Shown here: piece by piece, positions 29,478-40,088 of the stretch
Numbering within the stretch: the stretch's first letter is position 1
Layout of the letters: each line of letters opens with the position of its first letter
NCBI RefSeq assembly: GCF_016863195.1
Contig: NZ_BOOK01000037.1
Span: 62,001 to 126,000 of the forward strand
Length of the DNA: 64,000 nucleotides
Source: Paraplanobispora takensis
GTDB taxonomy: Bacteria; Actinomycetota; Actinomycetes; Streptosporangiales; Streptosporangiaceae
Direction of reading: 5' to 3'
The notes under the pieces: generated by a model
Databases searched by the model: none
What the model saw: only the letters and a program-made list of their open reading frames with translations
Told to the model about the DNA's origin: nothing
Translations under genes and position numbers: made by a program

Positions 29478-30353
29478 TCACCGGGGAGGGAGGATCACCG
29501 AGCGGGTCAGGTGGAGCGGCTCGTCCGGGTCGAGGCCCTGCCGCAGCGCCCGGGCCACGGCCACCCGCTGGATCGTCACCAGCTCCGCCATCGGGTCCAG
29601 GCCGCTCTCCAGGAACGTGCCGCCGGTGGCCTCGACCTCGCCGCGCAGCCCGGCGGGGGACTCGCCGAGCATCCAGGTGACCCGGCCGGGGCCGGCGATG
29701 CTGATCGGGCCGTGCCGGTACTCCATCGCGGGATAGGCCTCGGTCCAGGCCCGGCAGGCCTCGCGCATCTTCAGGCCCGCCTCCAGCGCCAGGCCGTAGG
29801 ACCAGCCGCGGCCCAGGAAGGTGAACTGCTCGGCGGCCAGGAGCCCCGGGGCGAGCGGTACGGCGAGCGCGCGCTCGGCGTCGGCGATCGCGCCGGTCAG
29901 GTCCTCGCCGAGGTGGGCGCGGAGCAGCGCGAGCTGGGTGGTCGCGAAGCGGGTCTGCACGACCGACCTCTCGTCGGCGAAGTCGAGGACGATCACCTCG
30001 TCGGCCAGCGTCATGACCGGGGTGCCCGGATCGGCGGTGATCGCGGTGGTCCGGGTGCCGGAACTCTTGAGCAGCTCCAGCACCTCGGTGGTGGTGCCGG
30101 ACCGGGTCAGCGCGAGCACCCGGTCGTAGGAGCGGCCGGTCGGCGCCTCTGAGGCGGCGAAGGCGTCGGTCTCGCCGTGACCCGCGCGCTCGCGGAGCAC
30201 GGCGTAGGCCTGGGCGACGAACCAGGAGGTGCCGCAGCCGACCACGGCCACCCGCTCGCCCGGCCGGGGGAGGGCGCCGGCCGGGACCTCGCCGACGGCG
30301 CGGCGCCAGCAGGCGGGCTGGGACGCGATCTCTGCTTCGGTGTGGGTGGTCAC
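29478..30353 (-). CDS. SIS-domain sugar isomerase/deaminase (AgaS-like)
   Basis: 291 residues from the GTG at 30353, which has GGGGAGG six bases ahead; the in-frame start at 30407 would lie across the operator region. Two SIS domains: the first with VAVVGCGTSWFVAQAYAVL and LALTRSGTTTEVLELLK (phosphosugar-binding Ser/Thr), the second with FTFLGRGWSYGLALEAGLKMRE. The fold matches GlmS C-terminal and AgaS-type galactosamine-6-P deaminase/isomerases. No glutaminase domain, so it works in catabolism, after the deacetylase. First gene of the operon, divergent from its DeoR regulator. Confidence 0.85.
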   Translation of the reverse strand: MTTHTEAEIASQPACWRRAVGEVPAGALPRPGERVAVVGCGTSWFVAQAYAVLRERAGHGETDAFAASEAPTGRSYDRVLALTRSGTTTEVLELLKSSGTRTTAITADPGTPVMTLADEVIVLDFADERSVVQTRFATTQLALLRAHLGEDLTGAIADAERALAVPLAPGLLAAEQFTFLGRGWSYGLALEAGLKMREACRAWTEAYPAMEYRHGPISIAGPGRVTWMLGESPAGLRGEVEATGGTFLESGLDPMAELVTIQRVAVARALRQGLDPDEPLHLTRSVILPPR

Positions 30354-30376
30354 GGCATGCCTCCCCAGTGGGATTG

Positions 30377-30400
30377 TTTCTGATTGATTTATAGCAGAAA
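30377..30400. promoter_or_regulatory. candidate DeoR-type operator of the amino-sugar operon
   Basis: Inverted repeat TTTCTG-N12-CAGAAA in an AT-rich stretch between the divergent SIS and DeoR genes. Position and symmetry fit an operator for the adjacent regulator. Confidence 0.6.
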
Positions 30401-30457
30401 TGAGCATGATTGCGCACCAGTGGGTTTTGATCGCTCGTCTGTGTCACCCTGTTCCCC

Positions 30458-31228
30458 GTGAGCCGATACGAGCGCTGGAATTCGATCCTCGAACTGCTCG
30501 CCCGGGAGGGCCGCCTGACGGTCGAGCAGGCGGCCGAGGCGCTGGAGGTCTCCACCGCGACGATCCGGCGCGACTTCGACCAGCTCGCCCAGCAGCAGAT
30601 GCTCATGCGCACCCGCGGCGGGGCCGTGGCCCAGAGCGTGAGCTACGACCTGCCCCTGCGCTACAAGACCGCCCGGCACGCGGGGGAGAAGCAGCGCATC
30701 GCCGAGGCCGCCGCCGCGCTGGTGGCGCCCGGCGCGATCGTCGGCATGAACGGCGGCACGACCACCTCGGAGGTCGCGCGGGCCCTGGCGCTCCGGGCCG
30801 GCCCCGAAGCGGGCTTCACGATCGTCACCAACGCCCTGAACATCGCCGCCGAGCTGACGGTCCGCCAGCACGTGAAGATCGTGCTGACGGGGGGCGTGGC
30901 CAGGCCGCAGTCCTACGAGCTGATCGGCCCGCTGGCCTCGGGGGTGCTGGAGCAGGTCACGCTGGACGTCGCCTTCCTGGGCGTGGACGCCATCGACGCC
31001 GAGGCCGGGGCCTTCGCCCACCACGAGGGCGAGGCGAGCGTCAACAACCTGCTGATCGGCCGGGCGGCGGAGGTCGTCGTGGTGGCCGACGCGTCCAAGA
31101 TCGGCCGTCGCGCCTTCGCCCGCATCTGCCCGCTCGGCGCCGTGAGCACTCTGATCACCGACGAGAGCCTGTCCGACGAGGCCGCGGCCCGCTTCGGCGA
31201 GGCGGGGGTCAAGGTCGTGCGCGCCTGA
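30458..31228 (+). CDS. DeoR/GlpR-family regulator of amino-sugar operon
   Basis: 256 residues, GTG start. N-terminal DeoR helix-turn-helix RLTVEQAAEALEVSTATIRRDFDQLAQQ at about 20-46. The C-terminal DeoRC phosphosugar-sensing fold is related to ribose-phosphate isomerases: VGMNGGTTTSEVARAL, VTNALNIAAELT, VVVADASKIGRRAF. Divergent from the SIS/nagA/kinase/aldolase operon and so probably its repressor, released by a sugar phosphate from that pathway. glpD lies downstream but has its own 222-base upstream region. Confidence 0.9.
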   Translation: MSRYERWNSILELLAREGRLTVEQAAEALEVSTATIRRDFDQLAQQQMLMRTRGGAVAQSVSYDLPLRYKTARHAGEKQRIAEAAAALVAPGAIVGMNGGTTTSEVARALALRAGPEAGFTIVTNALNIAAELTVRQHVKIVLTGGVARPQSYELIGPLASGVLEQVTLDVAFLGVDAIDAEAGAFAHHEGEASVNNLLIGRAAEVVVVADASKIGRRAFARICPLGAVSTLITDESLSDEAAARFGEAGVKVVRA

Positions 31229-31450
31229 CGGCGGGCGTGAAGGCGGGCACGTGGGGCCGGTATGCGTGACCGGTATGCGTGAGAGGTGATGAATCGTTCA
31301 CCGGAGTGTGGCCGGAATCTCGCCGGGGTTTGCTACTGGTGGGTAATGATGGCTGGGATGAAAGGGTAGATACCCCAGGGGCTGGCCCCGGGGTCCCACC
31401 CGGGAACAGACTCTGGACAGGACGATCGGCGTACCTCGGGGAGATGCAGC

Positions 31451-33187
31451 ATGACGGCGCGAATGGGCACCGCACGGCTCGGCCCTGCCGAAAGAACGGC
31501 CGCACTGGAGCAGATGGCCACCTCGGAGCTCGACGTGGTGGTGATCGGCGGCGGCATCGTCGGGGCCGGGGTCGCGCTCGACGCGGCGACGCGAGGGCTG
31601 AGCGTGGGGCTGCTGGAGGCGCGCGACTTCGCCTCGGGCACCTCCTCCCGCTCCTCCAAACTGATCCACGGCGGGCTGCGCTATCTGGAGCAGCTCAACT
31701 TCGACCTGGTCAGGGAGGCGTTGCAGGAGCGCGCCCTGCTGCTGCAGCGCATCGCCCCCCACCTCGTACGGCCGGTGCCGTTCCTGTTCCCGCTGACCCA
31801 CTTCGGCTGGGAGCGGCCGTACGTCGGCGCCGGGCTGGTGATGTACGACTCGCTCGGCTTCTCCTTCGGCTTCACCCGGGGCGTGCCCGGCCACCGGCAC
31901 CTGTCGCGCAGGCGGGCGCTGCGGCTGGCCCCGGCGCTGCGCCGTACGGCCTTCTCCGGCGCGGTGCAGTACTGGGACGCGCAGGTCGACGACGCCCGCT
32001 ACGTGATGACCGTGCTGCGGACCGCCGCGACCTACGGGGCGCACGTCGCCTCCCGGGCGCAGGTGGTGGGCTTCCTGCGCGAGGGCGAGCGGGTCACCGG
32101 GGTGCGGGTGCGCGACCTGGAGGCCGGCATCGAGCGCGAGGTGCGGGCGCGGCAGGTGGTCAACGCCACCGGCGTGTGGACCGACGACATCCAGGAGCTG
32201 GTCGGCGGGCGCGGCCAGATCCACGTGCGCGCCTCCAAGGGCGTCCACCTGGTGGTGCCGCGCGACCGCATCCACTCCCTGACCGGGATCATCCTGCGCA
32301 CGGAGAAGTCGGTGCTGTTCGTGATCCCCTGGGGCCGCCACTGGATCATCGGGACCACCGACACGCGCTGGGAGCTGGACCGGGCGCACCCGGCGGCCTC
32401 CCGCTCCGACATCGACTACGTCCTGGAGCACGTGAACGAGGTGCTGTCGGTCCCGCTCACCCGCGACGACGTCGAGGGCGTCTACGCCGGGCTGAGGCCG
32501 CTGCTGTCGGGCGAGTCGGAGGAGACCTCGAAGCTCTCCCGCGAACACGTGGTGGCCCACCCGGTGCCCGGCCTGGTCATGGTCGCCGGGGGGAAGTACA
32601 CCACCTACCGCGTCATGGCCCGCGACGCGGTCGACGCGGTGGCGCACGGCCTGGACCAGCGGGTCCCGCCCTCGTGCACCGACCGGATCCCGCTGGCCGG
32701 GGCGGAGGGGTACCAGGCGCTGTGGAACTCCCGCCAGCGGCTGGCCCAGACCTCCGGGCTGCACGTGGCGCGGATCGAGCACCTCCTCCAGCGGTACGGC
32801 TCCATGATCGACCAGGTGCTGGCGCTCATCGAGGACGACCCCTCGCTCGCCCGCCCGCTGACCGGGGCCGACGACTACCTGCGGGCCGAGGTCGTCTACG
32901 CCGCGACCCACGAGGGCGCCCGGCACCTCAACGACGTGCTGACCCGCCGCACCCACGTCTCCTTCGAGACCTTCCACCGCGGCGTGGCCGTGGCGCAGGA
33001 GGCGGCCGAACTGCTCGCCGGGCCGCTGGAGTGGGACGCCGAGCAGGTCAAGCGCGAGGTGGAGTACTACGCCAAGCGCATCGAGGCCGAGCGCCTGTCC
33101 CAGGAGCAGGACACCGACCACGAGGCCGACGCCATCCGCCTGGGCGCCCCCGAGATCGTCCCCGTCGCCACCCCCGATCCGGTTTAG
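31451..33187 (+). CDS. glpD: FAD-dependent glycerol-3-phosphate dehydrogenase
   Basis: 578 residues. Oxidises glycerol-3-phosphate to dihydroxyacetone phosphate at the membrane, passing electrons to quinone. FAD motif VVVIGGGIVGAGVALDAATRGL at about 29-50. The DAO family core continues with SSRSSKLIHGGLRYLEQL and VNATGVWTDDI, and then TTDTRWELD and AGGKYTTYR. The C-terminal DAO_C domain covers about the last 130 residues. It stands alone with no glpF/glpK nearby. The preceding 222 bases (31229-31450) hold its promoter; no box can be assigned with confidence. Confidence 0.95.
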   Translation: MTARMGTARLGPAERTAALEQMATSELDVVVIGGGIVGAGVALDAATRGLSVGLLEARDFASGTSSRSSKLIHGGLRYLEQLNFDLVREALQERALLLQRIAPHLVRPVPFLFPLTHFGWERPYVGAGLVMYDSLGFSFGFTRGVPGHRHLSRRRALRLAPALRRTAFSGAVQYWDAQVDDARYVMTVLRTAATYGAHVASRAQVVGFLREGERVTGVRVRDLEAGIEREVRARQVVNATGVWTDDIQELVGGRGQIHVRASKGVHLVVPRDRIHSLTGIILRTEKSVLFVIPWGRHWIIGTTDTRWELDRAHPAASRSDIDYVLEHVNEVLSVPLTRDDVEGVYAGLRPLLSGESEETSKLSREHVVAHPVPGLVMVAGGKYTTYRVMARDAVDAVAHGLDQRVPPSCTDRIPLAGAEGYQALWNSRQRLAQTSGLHVARIEHLLQRYGSMIDQVLALIEDDPSLARPLTGADDYLRAEVVYAATHEGARHLNDVLTRRTHVSFETFHRGVAVAQEAAELLAGPLEWDAEQVKREVEYYAKRIEAERLSQEQDTDHEADAIRLGAPEIVPVATPDPV

Positions 33188-33313
33188 GGCGGTTTTCTAC
33201 CAGAAAGCCTGCGACCCTCCCCGATGTCATGATCGACTTGGTGTCGTCGTCGATCACGTGAGAGGGGGGACGGGGGAGGGGCCCGCACCAGGGGCGCCGT
33301 ACCCCGGCTGCCG

Positions 33314-34351
<1,038 letters not shown>

Positions 34352-34467
34352 CCTGCGGCAGGGGTGATCCGCCACGGGCGCGGCGACCACGCAGACGGCG
34401 TGCCCCCATCGCTTCAGGAGGGCTGGCACCCTGGCGCGGTGCGCCGGCCGGGAGGACATTGGGCCCC

Positions 34468-36924
34468 GTGAGGTTCCCCCGTGCCTGGCTGGGGCTGGAG
34501 GTCCGCCGCCGCCGGCGGTCCCTGGCCGTGCTGGCCGTGCTCATCGCCTTCTCCCTGGCCACGGTCCTGGCGGCGGTGGCCGGTTCGAGGCGCGGGGAGA
34601 GCGCCCTGGATCGGTTGCGCGCCGGCACGCTGCCCGCGGACGCTCAGGTGCTGATCCAGGATCCGGGGTTCGACTGGGACAAGGTCCGGGCGATTCCGGG
34701 GGTCCTCGGGGTCGCGCCCTCCGTCACCGCGGCCATGTACATCGAGGGCGTCCAGCTCGGCTGGGACTCGGTGCCGCCCGTCGACCCCGCCGTCTGGCGG
34801 GACGTCGAGCGGCCGGTACTCCTCGCCGGCAGGCTGCCCGACCCCGCCCGCGCCGACGAGCTCGCGGTCTCCGCCCGGTTCGTCGAGCGGTACGGGAAAG
34901 GGGTCGGCGACTCGGCGGTCATCCGCCTCGCCACCCCGCAGGAGGCGGACATCGATCTCGGAGTGGACGCGGCCAACACCGGCAGCACGCGGATCAGGGC
35001 GAACGGCCCGCGCGTCACGGCGAGGATCGTCGGGGTCATCCGCTCGCCGTGGTTCGCCGACCGCGTCGGTGAGACCTCCGGCGGTGCCACCGGTGAGGGT
35101 TTCGCCATCCCCTCGCCAGGACTGTTCCTGAAATATCAGGACAACTTCCTGGGGGCGCAGCGCAGCAAATTCACCAACGCCCTGGTGCGCCTGGAAAACG
35201 GCGAGGACGGCCTGGCCGAATTCCGCAGCCGGCTCGCGGCCGCCACGGGTCGTCCGGAGATCCGGGTGGACAACCTCGCCGACGGCCTCCGCCGCAACCA
35301 GCGGCTGGTCCGGTACGAGGCGATCGCCCTGCTGGCGTTCGGGCTGTCCGCGCTGGTGGCAGCCGCCCTGGTGATCGGGCAGTTCGCAGCCCGGCTGGTC
35401 GCCGCCTCCCTCGCGGAGCTGCGGGTCCTGATCCCGGCCGGGCTCACGCCACGCCAGGCCGTGGTCGCCGCCGCGCTCGGCCCGTCGGCGGCCGCCCTGC
35501 CCGGCGCGGTGCTCGGCGTCACGGGGGCGGCCCTGGCCTCCCGGTGGACGCCGCTCGGCGCCGCGGCCAACTTCGAACCCCGTCCGGGCCTCGACCTGGA
35601 CTGGCCGGTCCTGCTCGGGGGCCTGGTGGCGGTCCTCGTCGCGGTCGCCGCGGGCGCGGGCGGGTACGCCTGGCTCGCCGTCGCAGCCAAGCCCGCGGGC
35701 CCGTCCGGCCGTTCGGCGGTCGCCACGGCCGCCGGCCGGATGGGCTGGCCGGTGCCGGTCCTGGTCGGTCTCCGCCTGGCCCTGGAACGCGGGCACGGCC
35801 GTACCGCCCTGCCGGTGCGCTCGGCCCTGATCGGGTCCACCGTGGGCATCGCGGGGGTGGTGGCCGCGCTGACGTTCTCCGCCGGGGTGAGCGACGCCGC
35901 GAGCAACCCCGCCAGGTACGGCCAGACGCACAGGCTCCTGGTCTTCCTGGGGGCCAACGGCCGGAGCGGGCCCGCCGACCAGGTCGGCCGGGTGCTGTCG
36001 GTGCTGGCCCGCGACCCGGACGTGGCCGGAGTGGAGGACCGGCGCTTGTTCAGCGCCGCGTCCGGCGACCTCACGTTCCCGGTGTACGACTACACGCCCG
36101 TCGGCACGCCCCCGCCGATCGAGCTGAAGACCGGGCGGCTGCCCGTCTCCGACCGGGAGATCATGCTGGCCGCCGACACGGCCGGCAAACTCAGGGACGC
36201 CGGCATGCTCAAGGCCGGTGTCGGCGACCGGATCCATCTCACCGGCGATCGAGGCGGCCGGGACTTCACGGTCTCGGGCATCGGGTTCGTCCCCGAAGGG
36301 CCTTCCAACACCTATTCCGAAGGCGTCCTGGCCACTCCCGCCGGCTACGACAGCCTGTTCGCGTCCTTCGAGATCCGCATGGGCTTCGTCGCCTTCCGGC
36401 CCGGTGCGGACGTCGCGGAGGCGACCGCCCGGCTCCGTCAGACGGTCGGCTCCCTTCCCGGCGGCGACGACATCGGAATGATGTCGTCCTTCAAGCCCAG
36501 ACAGCTCGCCGAGGTCCAGGGCGTCCGCGCGCTCCCCGTCGCACTCGGCGCCTTCCTCGCGCTCCTCGCCCTGGCCTCGGCCGCCTACACGTCGGTGACG
36601 GCCGTACGGCGCCGCCGCCACGACATCGCCGTGCTGCGGGCGCTGGGCATGACACCGGCCCAGACCCGGTGGAGCGTGGCCACCCAGGCAGGCACCCTCG
36701 CCGCGGTCGGGCTGGTCTTCGGCGTTCCCGTCGGCCTCGCCCTCGGGCGCGTCCTGTGGCAGGGCGTCGCGGAGAACACGCCCCTGTTCTACGTGCCCCC
36801 GGTCCCCACGTGGACGCTGGTGCTCATCGGCCCGGTCACCCTCCTGGCCATGAACCTGCTCGCCGCCCGCTCCGCCGGGGTCGCCGCCCGGCTGAACCTG
36901 GCCCACGCGCTGCGGGCGGAGTGA
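34468..36924 (+). CDS. FtsX-like ABC transporter permease, orphan
   Basis: About 818 residues from the GTG at 34468; a TTG at 34459 nearer the GGAGG is also possible. One N-terminal membrane segment (LAVLAVLIAFSLATVLAAVAG) is followed by a large MacB-like extracytoplasmic domain and a first FtsX module (about 300-440). A second extracytoplasmic domain comes next, and then a C-terminal FtsX module with VRRRRHDIAVLRALGMTPAQTRW, the coupling segment to an ATPase. This is the duplicated permease design of lipid- or peptide-handling ABC exporters. No ATPase gene is adjacent, so it must use one encoded elsewhere. Confidence 0.85.
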   Translation: MRFPRAWLGLEVRRRRRSLAVLAVLIAFSLATVLAAVAGSRRGESALDRLRAGTLPADAQVLIQDPGFDWDKVRAIPGVLGVAPSVTAAMYIEGVQLGWDSVPPVDPAVWRDVERPVLLAGRLPDPARADELAVSARFVERYGKGVGDSAVIRLATPQEADIDLGVDAANTGSTRIRANGPRVTARIVGVIRSPWFADRVGETSGGATGEGFAIPSPGLFLKYQDNFLGAQRSKFTNALVRLENGEDGLAEFRSRLAAATGRPEIRVDNLADGLRRNQRLVRYEAIALLAFGLSALVAAALVIGQFAARLVAASLAELRVLIPAGLTPRQAVVAAALGPSAAALPGAVLGVTGAALASRWTPLGAAANFEPRPGLDLDWPVLLGGLVAVLVAVAAGAGGYAWLAVAAKPAGPSGRSAVATAAGRMGWPVPVLVGLRLALERGHGRTALPVRSALIGSTVGIAGVVAALTFSAGVSDAASNPARYGQTHRLLVFLGANGRSGPADQVGRVLSVLARDPDVAGVEDRRLFSAASGDLTFPVYDYTPVGTPPPIELKTGRLPVSDREIMLAADTAGKLRDAGMLKAGVGDRIHLTGDRGGRDFTVSGIGFVPEGPSNTYSEGVLATPAGYDSLFASFEIRMGFVAFRPGADVAEATARLRQTVGSLPGGDDIGMMSSFKPRQLAEVQGVRALPVALGAFLALLALASAAYTSVTAVRRRRHDIAVLRALGMTPAQTRWSVATQAGTLAAVGLVFGVPVGLALGRVLWQGVAENTPLFYVPPVPTWTLVLIGPVTLLAMNLLAARSAGVAARLNLAHALRAE

Positions 36925-36963
36925 CGCCGGGCGGACGGGGAAAAGCGGGATCCCGGACACGGG

Positions 36964-36997
36964 ACGGCTCCCGCCCCGGGAGGGGGGCGGGAGCCGT
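36964..36997. terminator. bidirectional terminator
   Basis: Perfect 14-bp stem (36964-36977 with 36984-36997) and 6-base loop, between the convergent permease and M36 peptidase genes. Confidence 0.88.
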
Positions 36998-37028
36998 ACG
37001 GAACGGGTCGTCGTGTCAGAGCGGACCG

Positions 37029-39935
37029 TCAGTGGGCGAACGCCTGGAACTCGGCGGCGCGGACCTGCTCGCGGGCCGGGCTGGCGGTGCCGCAGTCGGT
37101 GGCGGAGTTGGGGTCGTTGTCCTGCTCACCGGCGTAGAGCGGGTTGCCGGTGCACTGGGTGGAGACGACGCGCAGGGCCAGGTGGGTGGCCGTGGTCGTC
37201 GGGATCTTGAAGGACTTGATGATCAGGTCCGCCCCGCGCGGGCGCGGCAGGCGGGTCTGGAAGGCGTCGGCCGGGCCGGTGTAGGCGACCGAGAAGTTCG
37301 CCGGGGATGAGCAGTCCTTCTTGGTGGCGTCGCAGGCCAGGACCTCGAAGGCGCGCAGGGCGCTGAAGCGGTTCTGGCCGCCGGGGTCGGCGGGGTCGTT
37401 GACGTTCGGCCGCAGCATGGCGCTGACCTGCACCCGGCGGATCTTCACGGGGTCGGACCCGGCCAGGTCCACGGTGACCGACTTGCCGGTGACCGCGCCG
37501 GTGAGCGAGGCCCAGTTCGTCGCCTCGGTCTCGTCGATCAGCCTGGCGTGGTTGACGCCGTCGCCCGTCGCCGTGGCGCCCAGCGCGGAGGAGGCGAGGT
37601 TCTTGCCCAGCGGGAGCGGCAGCGGCAGCCTCAAGCCGGGCAGGACCGCGAACTTCACCCGGGTGTGGCCGTAGCCGTTGCCGACGACCAGGAAGTCGTA
37701 CAGGCCCGGGGTCATCTCCACGGTGTCGCCCAGCTCGGTGGCGGGGTCGGTGTCGGCCACCGGCACCGCGCGGCCCTCGTAGTCGCCGACGTACAGGCGC
37801 AGCGCGGCGCCCTTGGCGTCGGCCAGCGGCTTGAGCTGGATCCGGCCGTTCCGGCCGACCGGGTCGACGAAGCTCGGGGTCGGGTCGGGGTCGTTCTGGT
37901 TCACGCTCGCCGCGCCCTCGCCGAGGCCGTGCTCGGCGAACGCCCGCCACATGATGTCCTGGTTCGCGCCGCCGAAGCGGATCGCGTCGGCCGCCAGCAG
38001 CGCGTCCCGGTGGTCGACGTAGCTGACCGCGCCGGAGGCCATCAGCAGCAGGGCGTCGAAGGACAGCTGTGCCCAGCGCCGGTTGCCGGGGCACTTGTCG
38101 ACGGGGGTCTTGCCGTCGGCGCAGGCCCGCTGCGTGGCCGGGGTGCCCTTGCCGTACCGCTTGAGGAAGGCCTCGCGCACGTCGAACTGGGTGGCCGACC
38201 AGACCTCGCCGTCGGCGTGGACCTGCTGGCCGACGAGGTCGTAGGCGATGTCGCTGTAGTTCAGCGGCGAGTTGGACATGTCGTAGTTGCGGATGCCCGC
38301 CTTCTTGTCGCCGGTGACGTAGCCGCCGGTCACGTACGGCGTGTCGCCCGCGGGGCGGAAGCCGTACTCGTACAGGTGCTCCATGGCGAACAGGTCGGAG
38401 GTGCTCTCGTTCATGGCGCCCGGCTGGGCCCCGCTCCACCCGGCGTTCGGGCCGGCGATCATGCGGCCGGAGATCGCGTGGGTGTACTCGTGCCCGATCA
38501 CCGACATGTCGTAGTCGCCGTCCACGCAGGGCGAGTAGAAGGCGCCCGCGACCGGCTGCCAGAGGTACATGTTCGTGATCGGAGCGACCCCGTCGGGGCC
38601 GGTGATCTGGTTGGCGTTGTCGCGCACGCTCAGCACCCGCGCGCCCGCCTGGGCGTTGCCCTGCTCGGGGTCGTCGCCCAGGCCGCCGCGGTCGCCGTTC
38701 TCGTCCTGCATGTTCCAGGCCGTCTCGGTGAAGCCGAGGCGGTAGGACCAGTCGTGCATGCGGTTGTGCATGGCGTGCAGGTTGGCGATGGCGGCTTCCA
38801 GGTCGGCCTCGCCCGGCTGGTCGAAGACGGCCGGGTCGCACTTGGCGGTGTACCAGCGGTTGGTCCACGGGTAGACGTAGTTCCGGCTCGGCGTGAGCAC
38901 GTTGCTGCGGGTGCCGACGGTGAAGGGGTCCCCGCTGGCGCGGTTCTCGAAGGTCCTGGCGGCGTTGCCGATGCTGGTGTTCGTCGGGGTGTTCGTGGCG
39001 TGGTCCACGTCCCAGGCCCGCCCCGTCGCCGGGTCGCCGCCCACCACGTAGTCGCAGCCGGGCCCGGCGGTGAAGCACCAGCGGGCGCGGGTGTCGGTGG
39101 AGGAGTAGTCGGCCGGCGGGTTGGCCGGGAAGACCTCCCACTGCGGGTTGTCCGGCTCGGCGTGATGGTCCACGAGGTTCTCGCGGGTCAGGATCGCGCC
39201 GCTGACCGCGTCGACATGGGTGGTGTAGGCGGCGGGCTCGTCACCGCCGCCGATGAGGACCACCTGGTAGGCGCTGCGCGGCCCGTCGGCCGTGGGCACG
39301 GCCACCGCGGTGGCCTTCTTGACGGTCGCCGTCGCCAGGTCGATCCCGCCGTCGCGGGCGGCGGTCTCCAGCGCCTGCTGCCCGGTGAGGACGGCGGCCG
39401 GGGGAGCCTCGGTGGAGCGTGACAGGGTGGAGGTGACGTGCAGGACCTTGCCGTCCCGCACGCCGATCGCCACCTGCCCGTCCACGCCCGCGGGCAGGTC
39501 GCCGAACTTCTGGCGGAGCAGTACGGCGTGGCCGCCGCCGATCGGGTTGACCGCGATCTTCTCCAGGGCGTCGACGGCCTCGGCGGTCAGCCCGAACAGG
39601 CTCTCGTTGGCCTTGAGGTAGGCCCGCGCGGCCTGCTCGGGGTCGGAGCCGAGCCCTTCGGCCAGCGGCGCCGTACCGGTGACGACGGCCGGGGTGCCGA
39701 GAGCGTTCCACCGGATGGTCGCGCCTGCCGCTCTCTTGGCGAGCGCGGGAGGCGCGACGGCGCCGCTCCGGTTGTCCACGTCCGGCTTGCCGTGCTCCTC
39801 GGCCTGGAAGTCGTGGACGGGGGTCTTGCCGGCCGGCCCGCTCTGGGCGACGCCGGGGACCGCGAGTGCGGGGAGTGCGAGGGATGCCGTCGCGGCGGCG
39901 ATGAGGCTGATGCGTAACCAGGGTTTGCTCGACAC
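37029..39935 (-). CDS. secreted M36 (fungalysin-type) zinc metallopeptidase
   Basis: 968 residues from the GTG at 39935, five bases after AGGAGG. Signal peptide (RISLIAAATASLALPALAVPGVAQS), then an FTP-type propeptide (about 60-210). The catalytic domain carries the zinc motif in VIGHEYTHAISGRM and a downstream acidic ligand segment NESTSDLFAMEHLYEYG, and the remaining C-terminal part (about 800-968) resembles a discoidin-like or carbohydrate-binding beta-sandwich. Several Cys suggest disulfides after export. Likely an extracellular protease for nutrition. It is monocistronic; a palindrome overlaps its -35 box. Confidence 0.92.
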   Translation of the reverse strand: MSSKPWLRISLIAAATASLALPALAVPGVAQSGPAGKTPVHDFQAEEHGKPDVDNRSGAVAPPALAKRAAGATIRWNALGTPAVVTGTAPLAEGLGSDPEQAARAYLKANESLFGLTAEAVDALEKIAVNPIGGGHAVLLRQKFGDLPAGVDGQVAIGVRDGKVLHVTSTLSRSTEAPPAAVLTGQQALETAARDGGIDLATATVKKATAVAVPTADGPRSAYQVVLIGGGDEPAAYTTHVDAVSGAILTRENLVDHHAEPDNPQWEVFPANPPADYSSTDTRARWCFTAGPGCDYVVGGDPATGRAWDVDHATNTPTNTSIGNAARTFENRASGDPFTVGTRSNVLTPSRNYVYPWTNRWYTAKCDPAVFDQPGEADLEAAIANLHAMHNRMHDWSYRLGFTETAWNMQDENGDRGGLGDDPEQGNAQAGARVLSVRDNANQITGPDGVAPITNMYLWQPVAGAFYSPCVDGDYDMSVIGHEYTHAISGRMIAGPNAGWSGAQPGAMNESTSDLFAMEHLYEYGFRPAGDTPYVTGGYVTGDKKAGIRNYDMSNSPLNYSDIAYDLVGQQVHADGEVWSATQFDVREAFLKRYGKGTPATQRACADGKTPVDKCPGNRRWAQLSFDALLLMASGAVSYVDHRDALLAADAIRFGGANQDIMWRAFAEHGLGEGAASVNQNDPDPTPSFVDPVGRNGRIQLKPLADAKGAALRLYVGDYEGRAVPVADTDPATELGDTVEMTPGLYDFLVVGNGYGHTRVKFAVLPGLRLPLPLPLGKNLASSALGATATGDGVNHARLIDETEATNWASLTGAVTGKSVTVDLAGSDPVKIRRVQVSAMLRPNVNDPADPGGQNRFSALRAFEVLACDATKKDCSSPANFSVAYTGPADAFQTRLPRPRGADLIIKSFKIPTTTATHLALRVVSTQCTGNPLYAGEQDNDPNSATDCGTASPAREQVRAAEFQAFAH

Positions 39936-40000
39936 CGGTCCTCCTGCGGAGAGGTGGCCGCCATTGGCCACTGAGCGCGTGGATCACGCCTGCTGCGCAA

Positions 40001-40037
40001 GAAGTAACATTTGTCTGATCTCGTGACAAGATCTTGT
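40001..40037 (-). promoter_or_regulatory. promoter and palindromic operator of the M36 peptidase
   Basis: On the minus strand TTGTCA (40029-40024) and TACTTC (40006-40001) are 17 bases apart. The perfect 12-bp palindrome ACAAGATCTTGT (40026-40037) overlaps the -35 box, so a repressor or activator probably binds there. Confidence 0.6.
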
Positions 40038-40088
40038 AAAGGCCGATATAGAGCTGTAATAGGGTGAGTTCCGGGAGCGGTCGCGGCC

